A stretch of 64,000 nucleotides of DNA. Origin: UKL13-3 sp964392775. Lineage in GTDB: Bacteria; Bacteroidota; Bacteroidia; UKL13-3. Positions 25,874-34,657 of this stretch are shown in pieces. A program made the position numbers and the translations under genes. The notes beneath the pieces are model-generated. The model made no database searches, was not told the origin of the DNA, and worked only from the letters and a program-made list of their open reading frames with translations. Each line of letters begins with the position of its first letter. Position 1 is the stretch's first letter. Where the stretch lies: positions 62,001 through 126,000 of the forward strand of contig CAYMRD010000008.1 of assembly GCA_964392775.1 (NCBI GenBank), given 5' to 3'.

Positions 25874-25910
25874 AAAAGCCCTCCTTCGCTTTACGCTTCG
25901 GAGGGCTTTT
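25874..25910 (-). terminator. terminator after tRNA-Arg
   Basis: An 11-base perfect stem (AAAAGCCCTCC facing GGAGGGCTTTT) with a 15-base loop lies directly after the tRNA 3' end. Read on the minus strand it ends in a T run. It is symmetric enough to work in both directions. Confidence 0.8.
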
Positions 25911-25911
25911 G

Positions 25912-25983
25912 TGGTCTCGAGCAGAATCGAACTGCTATCAAATGTTTAGGAAACATCTATTCTATCCGTTGAACTACGAAACC
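25912..25983 (-). tRNA. tRNA-Arg (anticodon CCU)
   Basis: The minus strand folds as a tRNA of 72 bases. The acceptor stem is GGTTTCG with CGAGACC, the T-loop is TTCGATT, and the anticodon loop reads TTCCTAA, so the anticodon is CCU, reading AGG codons. The CCA end is not encoded. A -7-like box TACATTTG lies upstream at 26035-26042. Confidence 0.93.
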
Positions 25984-26034
25984 AGTATGATTTGTGATGT
26001 GTGATTTAGGATGTATGATTTAAGGACTCTACCG

Positions 26035-26042
26035 CAAATGTA
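26035..26042 (-). promoter_or_regulatory. candidate -7 box upstream of tRNA-Arg
   Basis: The minus-strand bases are TACATTTG, matching TAnnTTTG. The distance to the tRNA 5' end is about 50 bases. No matching upstream TTG was found at the standard spacing. Confidence 0.35.
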
Positions 26043-26108
26043 CATTTTCTTAAAAACTTACCTCGCGACCCAGTCGTCTGCACATCTTCACATCAACCAA
26101 TCTGCACA

Positions 26109-28196
26109 TTATTTAACCGCGCTACCCGGTTCAATATCTCTTTCGGGACCTACGCTGTATAGCTTCCCGAAATCGTTACCGGCCATCAACAACATCCCTT
26201 GGCTTTCAATACCACGAATTTTGCGAGGTGCTAAATTGGCCACAACGGTTACCAGTTTGCCCACCAGTTCTTCGGGTTGGTAATACTCGGCTATACCAGA
26301 AAGGATGGTGCGTTGTTCAAATCCTAAATCTACAATCAGCTTCAGCAACTTATCGGCTTTGGGTACACGCTCGGCTTCCAAAACTTTGCCTACGCGCAAA
26401 TCCAATTTGTTAAAATCATCATACGTGATATCGGCTTTTACTGCTTCAGTGAGAGTAAGTGTTTTTTCTTCGGCCGGAGGCAAAATATTAGCTGCTTTGC
26501 TGGCTGCCAGTTTTGCCAACTGCGCTTCAATCACTTCATCTTCTATCTTTTCGTACATCAATACCGCTTCTCCAATTTTATCTCCTTCTTTCATCAACAA
26601 CATGCTTCCAATATCGTTCCAACCAAAGGTTTTGCCCATCATCTTCTCAAGGTTCAAAGCTGAGTGAGGCAAAAATGGTTTCATCAATATGCTTAGGTTG
26701 GCACAAATTTGTAAAGCTAAATTCATGATGGCTGCTGTTTTGGCTTCATTGGTCTTCACCAATTTCCAAGGCTCATAATCGGCCAAAAATTTATTACCCA
26801 AACGGGCTACTTCCATCACTTCAAACAAGGCCTCACGGAAGCGGAATTGCTCCATGCTTTTTTCAATCTTTTCTTTTGATTGAAATACCTGCATAGCCAC
26901 CGATGCTTCTTCAAATCCTTCTTCTTTATAATCGAAAGCAGGCACCTTTCCGTTGTAAAACTTATGGGTGAGCACAATGGTGCGGTTCACAAAATTTCCG
27001 AGGATAGCCACCAACTCACTGTTGTTGCGTGCCTGAAAATCTTTCCACGTAAAATCATTGTCTTTGGTTTCGGGGGCTGCGGCACACAATGCATACCGCA
27101 ATACATCCTGCTTGCCCGGAAACTCTTGCAAATACTCGTGCAGCCAAACTGCCCAGTTGCGCGATGTTGAAATTTTATCGCCTTCCAGATTCAAAAACTC
27201 ATTGGCCGGAACATTGGTGGGTAGATTGTATCCGCCATGTGTCATCAGCATCATCGGGAAAATAATTGCGTGGAACACAATGTTATCTTTACCGATAAAG
27301 TGGACTAACGCGGAATCTTCATCTTTCCAGTAGTCTTCCCATTTCGAATTTCGAGTTTCATTATTCGAATTTTCTTTAAAATATTCTTTGGTTGCTGATA
27401 TATACCCGATAGGCGCATCAAACCACACATACAATACTTTGCCATCGGCTCCTTCAACCGGAACGGGAACGCCCCAATCCAAATCGCGGGTCATGGCACG
27501 GGGTTGTAATCCCTCATTGAGCCAGCTTTGGCACTGCCCTTTGATATTGGATTTCCATCCATCAAAACGTTTGATGTATTGCTGGAAAGCTTCGCTCTGC
27601 TGAATATCGCCCATCGGCAAAAACCAGTTTTTGGTTTCCTTGAGCACGGGAGTTGCACCACTTAAAGCCGATTTAGGATTGATTAAATCTGTAGGGCTAA
27701 GGGAAGTTCCACATTTCTCGCACTGATCGCCATAAGCGCCAGAGTTGCCGCAACGCGGGCAGGTTCCGGTGATATAACGGTCGGCCAAAAACTGTTTGGC
27801 TTCTTCATCGTAATATTGTTTGGTGACTTCTTCCTTAAACACACCTTTGTCATACAACGTGCGGAAAAACTCCTGTGCCGTATCGTGGTGTGTGGGCGAA
27901 GAAGTGCGTCCATAATAGCTGAACTCGATGCCAAACTCTTTGAAAGAGTCGCGCATCATGCCATTGTATTTATCAACCACCTGCTGGGGTGTAATGCCTT
28001 CTTTTTTGGCTTTGATGGTAATAGGCACTCCATGCTCATCGCTTCCGCAAATAAATACCACATCCCTGCCACGTGCCTTGAGGTAACGCACGTAAATATC
28101 GGCAGGCAGATAACATCCGGCTAAATGGCCAATATGCACAGGGCCATTGGCATACGGCAATGCTGCCGTTACTAAATATCGTTTGGGTTCGCTCAT
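26109..28196 (-). CDS. metG: methionyl-tRNA synthetase
   Basis: This 695-residue enzyme charges tRNA-Met. It shows the HIGH motif (PVHIGHLAG near residue 20), a zinc-binding knuckle (CPRCGNSGAYGDQCEKCG near 145), the KMSKS-region equivalent KISTS near residue 345, and a C-terminal EMAP-like tRNA-binding domain (about 590-695, LRVGKVLEAERVPKAD). The two CxxC pairs put it in the zinc-containing group. It ends 125 bases from tRNA-Arg and has a repeat-rich spacer upstream. Confidence 0.97.
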   Translation of the reverse strand: MSEPKRYLVTAALPYANGPVHIGHLAGCYLPADIYVRYLKARGRDVVFICGSDEHGVPITIKAKKEGITPQQVVDKYNGMMRDSFKEFGIEFSYYGRTSSPTHHDTAQEFFRTLYDKGVFKEEVTKQYYDEEAKQFLADRYITGTCPRCGNSGAYGDQCEKCGTSLSPTDLINPKSALSGATPVLKETKNWFLPMGDIQQSEAFQQYIKRFDGWKSNIKGQCQSWLNEGLQPRAMTRDLDWGVPVPVEGADGKVLYVWFDAPIGYISATKEYFKENSNNETRNSKWEDYWKDEDSALVHFIGKDNIVFHAIIFPMMLMTHGGYNLPTNVPANEFLNLEGDKISTSRNWAVWLHEYLQEFPGKQDVLRYALCAAAPETKDNDFTWKDFQARNNSELVAILGNFVNRTIVLTHKFYNGKVPAFDYKEEGFEEASVAMQVFQSKEKIEKSMEQFRFREALFEVMEVARLGNKFLADYEPWKLVKTNEAKTAAIMNLALQICANLSILMKPFLPHSALNLEKMMGKTFGWNDIGSMLLMKEGDKIGEAVLMYEKIEDEVIEAQLAKLAASKAANILPPAEEKTLTLTEAVKADITYDDFNKLDLRVGKVLEAERVPKADKLLKLIVDLGFEQRTILSGIAEYYQPEELVGKLVTVVANLAPRKIRGIESQGMLLMAGNDFGKLYSVGPERDIEPGSAVK

Positions 28197-28346
28197 AAAC
28201 AGTTGCGCAAATTACACCAATTTGAGCGAAGTATGAAACGCTTCACCCTGTTGATTATGTAATCTTGTTAATTATGTAGTAGCATCACGTTATGGCTGCC
28301 TGAGCTCCACGGAGTAGACATGGTGGGTAGTTAGTATGTTAAAATG

Positions 28347-28577
28347 TGTACACAAAGGCCACGAAATGTTTAAGGAAAGAAAGAACACGAAGGCCGAGTC
28401 GTGCGGCATTTTCTTCGTGTTCTTTAATCTTTCTTCTTCTTATAACCCATCTCAAAAATCATTCAGGTATCAGCCTGAGCTTGTCGAAGGCTGATTCTCT
28501 ATAAAAAAGCGGGTTTCGACTGGCTCAACCTGACATGGGTTTTGTTTTTGAAATGGCTTCCAAAATCTTTGTGTACA
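28347..28577. repeat. nested inverted-repeat block
   Basis: The outer arms TGTACACAAAG (28347-28357) and CTTTGTGTACA (28567-28577) are exact. Nested inside are a perfect 13-base pair AAAGAACACGAAG (28380-28392) with CTTCGTGTTCTTT (28413-28425), and an eight-base hairpin ATCAGCCT (28469-28476) with AGGCTGAT (28488-28495). A facing REP-like word (GTTTCGACTGGCTCAACC at about 28513-28530) completes the block. Words match the blocks at 11.9 and 18.2 kb. Confidence 0.65.
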
Positions 28578-28657
28578 AAACATTGTTGATTGGCCGGAGC
28601 ATATATGTTGTTTGGTTAATTAAGGCCGAACACACAACTAACAATTACATTTTTAAT

Positions 28658-28689
28658 TTGGTTATCCGGATTTTTATTCGATATCTTTG
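28658..28689 (+). promoter_or_regulatory. Bacteroidota-type promoter for the SPFH gene
   Basis: TTG at 28658-28660, then 21 bases, then TATCTTTG at 28682-28689, fits the TTG-N19-21-TAnnTTTG pattern of the primary sigma factor in this phylum. The GATATC word occurs twice (28681-28686 and near 28691), and the ATG follows 25 bases later. Confidence 0.65.
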
Positions 28690-28714
28690 TGATATCATTT
28701 TAATATCATAAAAC

Positions 28715-29569
28715 ATGAAAAAAGAAATCGTATTTAACCCATACTCAGGTTATGTAACGCTCACCTTTACGTTACTGCTGCTCATCGCAACTCCTTTTTT
28801 AGCCTTGAATCATTTGACGGTTATGGCTATTGCCAGCGGATTGGTTGGATTTGTATTACTAATGGGATTTATAATTGTCAATCCAAACGAATCAATGGTA
28901 TTGGTTCTTTTTGGAGAATACAAAGGGACCGTAAAAGACAATGGCTTTTTCTGGGTAAATCCCTTTTTTACCAAACGGAAAATATCGTTGCGCGCCCGCA
29001 ACTTAGACAGTCAGCCGATAAAGGTGAACGACAAATTAGGCAATCCCATCATGATTGGAATTGTGCTGGTTTGGCGTGTGGCCGAAACCTTTAAAGCAGC
29101 GTTTGAAGTAAACGATTATGAAAGCTTTGTTAAAATCCAGAGTGAGTCGGCCATCCGGAAATTAGCCGGCACATACCCGTATGATAATTTTGATGATGAG
29201 CAAACCGAAATATCATTGCGAAGCGGTGCAGCCGAAATTCATGAAGAACTCGTGAACGAACTGACGGAACGGTTGGCTATTGCCGGTATTGAGGTCATGG
29301 AAGCCCGCATCAGCAATCTTTCCTATTCGTCTGAAATAGCAGGAGCAATGTTGCAACGTCAACAAGCCACTGCAATTGTTGCTGCCCGAACCAAAATTGT
29401 TGAAGGAGCTGTTGGCATGGTAGACCTTGCCTTGAAAAAACTTGCCACAGAACATATTGTGGAACTTGATGAGGATAAAAAAGCGGCTATGGTGAGCAAC
29501 CTGATGGTTGTATTGTGCAGCGACAGATCAGTTAATCCGGTCATAAATGCCGGCACCCTTAATCAATAA
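28715..29569 (+). CDS. SPFH/Band 7 domain protein
   Basis: The 284-residue protein has two membrane segments near the N-terminus (about 15-55) and an SPFH (stomatin/prohibitin) domain (about 58-230), including the typical NESMVLVLFGEYKGTV and the oligomerising helical part near 190-240. Such proteins form membrane microdomains or large ring assemblies and often partner with proteases or DNA-linked functions. The promoter is in the spacer directly upstream. A 57-residue ribbon-helix-helix protein gene follows by 56 bases on the same strand, a pairing I have seen in other Bacteroidota annotations. Confidence 0.88.
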   Translation: MKKEIVFNPYSGYVTLTFTLLLLIATPFLALNHLTVMAIASGLVGFVLLMGFIIVNPNESMVLVLFGEYKGTVKDNGFFWVNPFFTKRKISLRARNLDSQPIKVNDKLGNPIMIGIVLVWRVAETFKAAFEVNDYESFVKIQSESAIRKLAGTYPYDNFDDEQTEISLRSGAAEIHEELVNELTERLAIAGIEVMEARISNLSYSSEIAGAMLQRQQATAIVAARTKIVEGAVGMVDLALKKLATEHIVELDEDKKAAMVSNLMVVLCSDRSVNPVINAGTLNQ

Positions 29570-29625
29570 GAAATCAAACAGGATGTGGGTGTGCGTATTT
29601 GAAAACAAAAAGGCCTTGATCGAAC

Positions 29626-29799
29626 ATGATTGATAAAAATGAGAAGAAACCTTTTGCCCTGCGTATCAGCAAGGAAATGATGGAGCAGGTTGAAAAATGG
29701 GCTGCAGATGAATTTCGCAGTACCAACGGGCAAATCGAGTGGATTCTGAATGAGGCATTAAAAAAGGCCGGCAGAACCAAGGGTAAAAAGGAAAAATAG
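29626..29799 (+). CDS. Arc-type ribbon-helix-helix protein (57 aa)
   Basis: This short gene (below common length cut-offs) has an ATG at 29626 and a TAG at 29797. The protein is basic: FALRISKEMMEQVEKW forms the beta strand and first helix, and STNGQIEWILNEALKK forms the second helix, as in Arc-family DNA-binding proteins. It follows the SPFH gene by 56 bases and is probably cotranscribed. A direct partner link with SPFH is known in annotation, but the role is not known to me. Confidence 0.8.
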   Translation: MIDKNEKKPFALRISKEMMEQVEKWAADEFRSTNGQIEWILNEALKKAGRTKGKKEK

Positions 29800-29804
29800 T
29801 TTCC

Positions 29805-30500
29805 CTAAGCTACAAACTTGTATCCTACACCCCTCACACTTTGAATAAACTCGGGGTTTTTAGGATCGGTTTCAAAGTATTTGCGGAGAGACAGAATAAA
29901 GTTGTCAATGGTGCGGGTATTGGGAATAACGGTATAATCCCACACCACCTTTAAAATATGCTCGCGGCTCACTACCTGATTGGCGTTTTCAATCAGGAGT
30001 TTCATCAGCAAAATTTCTTTTTTGGTGAGCTCGAGTTTGCCATTCACGCCATAAGCTTCATAACTTTCAAAGTTAATTCGGTTCACTCCAAAAGTGTATT
30101 CGCTGGGCAACTTGCCACTCTCCGACTTATTCAGCTTTTCTTTTTTCTCAATCAGCTTTTGCACTCTAAGCAGCAACTCTTCCAGCTCAAAAGGTTTTGT
30201 AAGATAGTCGTCTGCTCCCTTGCGCAATCCATTGATGCGGTCGGTTGGTGTGTTTTTGGCCGATAAAAACAATACCGGCACATCATGGTCGTGCAAACGG
30301 ATATGCTCACAAACCATAAATCCGTCCATTTCGGGCAGCATTACATCCAGAATCACAAGGTCAAACTTTTGCTCGCGGAAAGCCCGCACAGCACTGTTGC
30401 CATCGCCAACAGCAAATACCGAGTATTGTTCCATCTCGAGGTTTAACTTGAGTGCATGTTGCAAATGCTCCTCATCTTCCACTAACAGAATTCTATACAT
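29805..30500 (-). CDS. OmpR-family response regulator
   Basis: The 231-residue protein has a receiver domain with acidic pair Glu8/Asp9 (LVEDEE), phospho-acceptor Asp52 (LDVMLPEMDG) and a Lys in LTKPF, then a winged-helix output domain (about 135-230, LTKKEILLMKLL then RTIDNFILSLRKYF). It is the partner of the kinase upstream: the genes overlap by eight bases. The regulated genes are not evident from the neighbourhood. Confidence 0.93.
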   Translation of the reverse strand: MYRILLVEDEEHLQHALKLNLEMEQYSVFAVGDGNSAVRAFREQKFDLVILDVMLPEMDGFMVCEHIRLHDHDVPVLFLSAKNTPTDRINGLRKGADDYLTKPFELEELLLRVQKLIEKKEKLNKSESGKLPSEYTFGVNRINFESYEAYGVNGKLELTKKEILLMKLLIENANQVVSREHILKVVWDYTVIPNTRTIDNFILSLRKYFETDPKNPEFIQSVRGVGYKFVA

Positions 30501-31605
30501 CGTTTTTAAAGATTAATTCAAATATAGTACCTACCGGTTTATTATCCCTGACGCGAATTTCTCCTTTCAGGAGGTGCATCAGATTTTTAACAATGAATAA
30601 CCCCAAACCGGTACCTTTTGTTTTGCGGGTAAGTTCATCTCCTGTCCGGTAAAACTTAGTAAATACCGTTTCTTTCTCTTTGTCCAGGATGCCTCCACCC
30701 TCATCGGAAATGCTTATCACCGTACTTTGGTTATCTGTACGCAGCACCACACTAATCGTTCCTTCGGCCGGAGAATATTTAAGTGCATTGCTCAACAAGT
30801 TACTCAATACCATTTCCAGTGCTGCTGCATCTGTTGTGTGATACACCTCTTTTTCAATATTGAGTCGCAATCGGCTTTGAAGGTTGCGTGGCAATGAAAA
30901 TCTTTCTACCGTACGCTCCACCAACTCACTCAGGTTTATTTCAAACTCCTGTACCTCATATTTGTGCGTATCGAGTTGTGCTGCCAGTAAGATATTATCT
31001 ACCAAATCCCGCAGGCGTGTTACATCAGCCAGCGAATTTTGCACAATAGTATCTGTTTGTTCTTTATTAAGCTGGCGTTTTTGCAGCGTTTCCAAATACA
31101 GCTTAATGGAGGTGAGTGGTGTTTTGAGTTCATGCGTGATGGACAACATGAAATTACCCTGCTGGCGTTTCAACTTCAGCCTGTTGTTGAGGTTGCGGTA
31201 AATCCAGATGATACCCCAAAACAATAAGCTAATCATCACCACACCTTCGAGCAGGTACATGCGTTTTTTGCGAACTTCCATGTGAGCCAAAATCGAGTAG
31301 GCTTCGCGTTTAGGTCTGATCAAAAAATTATCAAGCGGAGGCAGGTTCTCATCAAACACGATTTCGAGTAGCGGAAAATTGGCCCTCAAATAGGCTCGTG
31401 CAGCAGAGCTGTCTTCCACAATTTCCTGCGCAATGGCTCCATTTACATCCAGGGTGGCCTTGTAGCACAACAACTCCAGTTGTTCCTTTTGCATCACATA
31501 CAGCTTATCATTGGACGATACATGCGCATAAGTCCACCAGCCAAATGCGGCAACAATATAAAAGGTAACAATCCCAAATACGATCCGGGCTTTATCAAAT
31601 TTCAT
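30493..31605 (-). CDS. membrane sensor histidine kinase
   Basis: The 370-residue protein has two membrane helices (about 8-27 and 117-136) flanking a sensor domain of about 90 residues, then a HisKA domain with His158 (SITHELKTPLTSIK) and an intact ATP-binding domain (N-box SNLLSNALKYSP near 255, DEGGG near 300 and GTGLGLFIV near 335). It overlaps its regulator by eight bases. The signal is unknown. Confidence 0.92.
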   Translation of the reverse strand: MKFDKARIVFGIVTFYIVAAFGWWTYAHVSSNDKLYVMQKEQLELLCYKATLDVNGAIAQEIVEDSSAARAYLRANFPLLEIVFDENLPPLDNFLIRPKREAYSILAHMEVRKKRMYLLEGVVMISLLFWGIIWIYRNLNNRLKLKRQQGNFMLSITHELKTPLTSIKLYLETLQKRQLNKEQTDTIVQNSLADVTRLRDLVDNILLAAQLDTHKYEVQEFEINLSELVERTVERFSLPRNLQSRLRLNIEKEVYHTTDAAALEMVLSNLLSNALKYSPAEGTISVVLRTDNQSTVISISDEGGGILDKEKETVFTKFYRTGDELTRKTKGTGLGLFIVKNLMHLLKGEIRVRDNKPVGTIFELIFKNDV

Positions 31606-31644
31606 GTGTGCAAGGTTTTAGGTGCGAGTATACAGAATGCAGGG

Positions 31645-31860
31645 TTAAAGGTCCCACACCGTTTTGTTTCTGCGAATGTATTTTTTAAGATTGAGCCAAA
31701 AGGCCATTACCAGATAAATGATAACAGGCGAGCCCATGGTGATGAACGAGGTGTAAATAAAATACAAGCGGATGCGTGAAGACGAAATGCCAAATTTTTC
31801 GCCAAGGTAGCTGCACACTCCGTATGCACGTTTTTCAACAAAATATTTGACTGATTCCAT
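31645..31860 (-). CDS. PspC-domain membrane protein
   Basis: This 71-residue protein is a PspC domain: an N-terminal motif (RAYGVCSYLGEKFGISSSRIRLYFI) and a single membrane helix (GSPVIIYLVMAFWL). PspC proteins sense membrane stress. I chose the ATG at 31860; an in-frame upstream start at 31890 adds ten residues that look unlike the family. It lies 39 bases upstream of the kinase gene on the same strand, so it may be part of the sensory operon. Confidence 0.88.
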   Translation of the reverse strand: MESVKYFVEKRAYGVCSYLGEKFGISSSRIRLYFIYTSFITMGSPVIIYLVMAFWLNLKKYIRRNKTVWDL

Positions 31861-31910
31861 AGCAAACGAAGTTACGAAACCCCGCAGCACAAGCGCAAGT
31901 AATTTTTTGG

Positions 31911-32471
31911 TTAAGGCGAGGCCACCTCAACCGTCCATCCTTCCTGCATATAATGCTTTATGTTTTCGGGAAAGATGAGGTTGTTGATTCCGTAAAGTCC
32001 CATACCTACACCCAGCGATATGGCAAAAGAGCTGAAATTGCTGATATCGCTGCTGTACACACCTCTCAACAAATAAAATGAACCCACCACTCCTGCAATA
32101 TTAAACGAGGTTTTGGCCACTTGCCGGCCTACCGTCATTCGTCTGAATCCTTTGATATCTTTAACAGCAATTGTTTTATACGTAAAACGGTTGTTTTTAC
32201 CGGGCTTTGAGTTGGGGAAAATCCTGTTCACATCCACACCCAACGTAATGGTTGAATCGGTAATTTCGGTAACAGTTTCGCGGGCAAACTCCGTTTGCCC
32301 GCGGTATCCGGTATATAAGATGGCCGCGCGATGGCCCACTTTCATCTCTATTTTTTCTTGAGTTGCTACACGCGTAAACACCAGTTTTTTCTGCCCAAAA
32401 ACGGGTGATAAAAGGCTGCTGAACAGCAGCAACAAAATAACTTTACTGATGTAATAACGAACGGTATCCAA
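31911..32471 (-). CDS. hypothetical secreted or membrane protein
   Basis: The 186-residue protein has a signal peptide (VILLLLFSSLLSPVFGQ), a beta-rich N-terminal half (VTEITDSTITLGVD) and one or two hydrophobic stretches toward the C-terminus (VGSFYLLRG, ISLGVGMGLYG). I know no family. No ATG is available, so a TTG at 32471 is used; it overlaps the DUF2851 gene by 29 bases and gives a clean signal peptide. It is downstream of the DUF2851 gene, and a coupled start is plausible. Confidence 0.6.
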   Translation of the reverse strand: MDTVRYYISKVILLLLFSSLLSPVFGQKKLVFTRVATQEKIEMKVGHRAAILYTGYRGQTEFARETVTEITDSTITLGVDVNRIFPNSKPGKNNRFTYKTIAVKDIKGFRRMTVGRQVAKTSFNIAGVVGSFYLLRGVYSSDISNFSSFAISLGVGMGLYGINNLIFPENIKHYMQEGWTVEVASP

Positions 32472-33681
32472 TGCTACACTCTAAACATTTTAGTGGAATG
32501 CAATATTCATTTTTTAATTGAATATACGCCTGACTATCGCCTGCATTTTTGAGTGGAAATCCCAGTTCGGTATATTGTCGGGTAATATGATTGGATTCGG
32601 GAGGCAATCGTTCATACCAGTTCAGGGCCTTATCACAATAATCTTCGCGGTGTTGTTGTTTGCCATACTCAAACACAAAAGGCAATACACTGTTGATGAG
32701 CAACAGGTTGATGGCATCTTCACCAATGGTAATCAGTTGGTCATTCCACTTGTGGTGAATATGGTAAAGCTTGCTCAAATCGTCAACCGATTCACACTCC
32801 AGAATTTTGCCCAGCAAATGTGACGACTGGTAAATCAATGCTGCAAACTGCAACAGACGATGCGTTGGGAAGTTAGCCGGACGCGTGCGTGCAAACTTCC
32901 AAACTGAAGCTTCAAGTGGTTTCAGTTTGTATTTAGTTGCCCAATGATTGTAGTCGGTTTCAAGCGCTTTGATATACGGCTCTTCAAAGCGCCCAAATAA
33001 TCCTGATGTACCTACCACAAGCGATACAATATCCTCAAAGCGATTTTTGTGTTTGGTTAGTACAATGAGGGGCAATGCAGAAGCCAGTTGCTCAAAAGGT
33101 TCGGCATTGGTTTTCATTCCAAAATACCGTGCCGTAAGCAGGTAAAATGTTTGTTCGTAATGGTGATGTGTTCGCACCAGCAGGTCTTTGATGCTATCAC
33201 ATTTGGCTTCAATCCTATCCACCAGCAATCGCTGCAACCAGCCACTTATAATGGCTTCGGGCGGATGCACTAAAATATGCTGACACGCCAATTGGGTTTC
33301 TCTTTGTTGTTGCAAACGGTTGTACCGGGGTAATAAGGAGGTTGGCAATATGCTGCGCAACTCCAGAGTTGGAATCTCCTGACCTTGCGCATTCAACACA
33401 TCTTTGTCGTGCACATACACCACATGCAAAATCACATTGTTGTAGGCTTCATCTGCTGTATGCCGGTGCCGGTCCCAGTCGGATGAGCGGATGTGAATCT
33501 CAATATTTCCGGCCCACACCGTATCTCCAATCCGCAAACGGGCATTAAAAAAATCGGGGCCGGCATTGGTATTGTGTGTACCCGGTTGAATAATGGAAAC
33601 CGGTAAACCATCAGTGGTTGTAAGCGTTTGCGACAGCAGCAATTTACTCTGCCACACAAAATGGAGCAATTCTTCTTTCAT
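32443..33681 (-). CDS. DUF2851 family protein
   Basis: This 412-residue cytoplasmic protein matches the DUF2851 family of Bacteroidota by its N-terminal motif (GPDFFNARLRIGDTVWAGNIEIHI) and the following SSDWDRHRHTADEAYNNVILHVVY, which resemble a nuclease-like fold with Asp, Glu and His positions. The function is unknown. It overlaps the following secreted-protein gene by 29 bases. Confidence 0.85.
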   Translation of the reverse strand: MKEELLHFVWQSKLLLSQTLTTTDGLPVSIIQPGTHNTNAGPDFFNARLRIGDTVWAGNIEIHIRSSDWDRHRHTADEAYNNVILHVVYVHDKDVLNAQGQEIPTLELRSILPTSLLPRYNRLQQQRETQLACQHILVHPPEAIISGWLQRLLVDRIEAKCDSIKDLLVRTHHHYEQTFYLLTARYFGMKTNAEPFEQLASALPLIVLTKHKNRFEDIVSLVVGTSGLFGRFEEPYIKALETDYNHWATKYKLKPLEASVWKFARTRPANFPTHRLLQFAALIYQSSHLLGKILECESVDDLSKLYHIHHKWNDQLITIGEDAINLLLINSVLPFVFEYGKQQHREDYCDKALNWYERLPPESNHITRQYTELGFPLKNAGDSQAYIQLKNEYCIPLKCLECSIGYRSLLHQ

Positions 33682-33794
33682 GATGAGTAGGTGGTTGTTT
33701 CATAGGCATCGAAACAGGGCTGGTGTTTCGATGCAAGAACCAAGATACTAAAAAAGAATGAATGACAAGTTTTATATCACAATTGCTTTGGTGC

Positions 33795-34012
33795 TTAGAA
33801 CGCATGACCAAAAGTGAAAAAGAAGTGCTTGTCCTCTTTTTAAACTGTATAATCGAAACACAAGATGGTATTCACATTCCAGACAATACGCAACCCCAAA
33901 CCTTTAGTTTTCCCATATAGTGAAGTAGCTGAAATCGTCCGATATATTAAACTAAGGTCTTCGCCTAAAAGGTGAGGGATTTGCGCCCTGATGAAGATAT
34001 TAAATTTAAAGA
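33795..34012 (-). pseudogene. decayed tail of an outer-membrane beta-barrel gene
   Basis: One minus-strand frame encodes a segment that looks like the final strands of an Omp85- or surface-antigen-type barrel: SLYGKTKGLGLRIVWNVN, then TILCFDYTV, a stop codon (TAA at 33840-33842), then KEDKHFFFTFGHAF with a C-terminal Phe followed by a second stop. A single base change would restore the frame, and the stretch between is too well-ordered to be chance. No intact start is present upstream, where the carotenoid gene ends. It is read as a remnant. Confidence 0.5.
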
Positions 34013-34657
34013 CTATACAGCCAGATTGAGAACGGTAAAAAACAGAATCTTCAACCCCAACACCCATTTGGCCAAAGGGTTATCGGTATCAATTTCCAGC
34101 CGTTGAAATAAGTAGTTGAAGGCAAAAGCGAAGGCAAACCAGGCCGTGTAATTTTGGATCGGAACTTCCTGATTCTTCCAATACCAGAAATCGCAAAAGG
34201 GTGCTACCTGTTCAATCAATACAACAATAGCCAACATCACCATCGAAGCCAGCAGCGCTTTGGTAATGATTGTATTCAAAGACACAAACCTTTTGGCCAG
34301 TGTGCTGATCCAAACAGATGAACAATAACAAAGCAGCAACCAATGCAGTCCGATAACAAGAGGCGTATCAAATATTTTAACACCCAGATTATTGCCATAA
34401 AAAAACCATCCAAAAAGAGAACCTGTATTTGCACCCACTGCACTGAGCAAAAATCCGCCAACAAATACAACCACACTGTACGCCACAAAACGACCGTCTA
34501 ATGGACGGTGATACAACCCTATAATGAAGGTTGCTACCAACAGGGTTAAAGGTGTAAGGGCTAGAATACCGGTTCCGTAGGCCAGTGTCCCCACGATGCC
34601 CATTGTATACAAAACAAACAAAACCGATATGGCTAAAAACTGCTTACCCGGTTTCAT
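34013..34657 (-). CDS. carotenoid biosynthesis protein (CruF/DUF422-like)
   Basis: The 214-residue protein has about six to seven membrane helices and the motif EQVAPFCDFWYWKNQEVPIQNYTAW near residues 150-175, typical of the CruF/bisanhydrobacterioruberin hydratase family. Such enzymes hydrate the psi end of carotenoids. Other carotenoid genes are not next to it, so the pathway must lie elsewhere. Its start shares one base with the MarC stop (TGATG), so the two are coupled. Confidence 0.82.
   Translation of the reverse strand: MKPGKQFLAISVLFVLYTMGIVGTLAYGTGILALTPLTLLVATFIIGLYHRPLDGRFVAYSVVVFVGGFLLSAVGANTGSLFGWFFYGNNLGVKIFDTPLVIGLHWLLLCYCSSVWISTLAKRFVSLNTIITKALLASMVMLAIVVLIEQVAPFCDFWYWKNQEVPIQNYTAWFAFAFAFNYLFQRLEIDTDNPLAKWVLGLKILFFTVLNLAV

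Larger units (their letters stand above)
28197..28714. other. gene-free spacer of nested palindromes
   Basis: No gene is evident in these 518 bases between the metG start and the SPFH gene. Most of it is repeat structure (28347-28577), and the last 60 bases hold the SPFH promoter. The first 150 bases show no signal. Confidence 0.6.

Noticed and set aside
25985..26030. tandem repeat near tRNA-Arg (GTGATGTGTGATTT type)
   Set aside because: The two or three loose copies are short and low-complexity; they do not form a convincing attachment site or repeat array.
33840..34067. 75-residue intact gene
   Set aside because: The frame has no real start and its tail continues past the stop in the style of a barrel protein, so it is a decayed remnant, not a gene.
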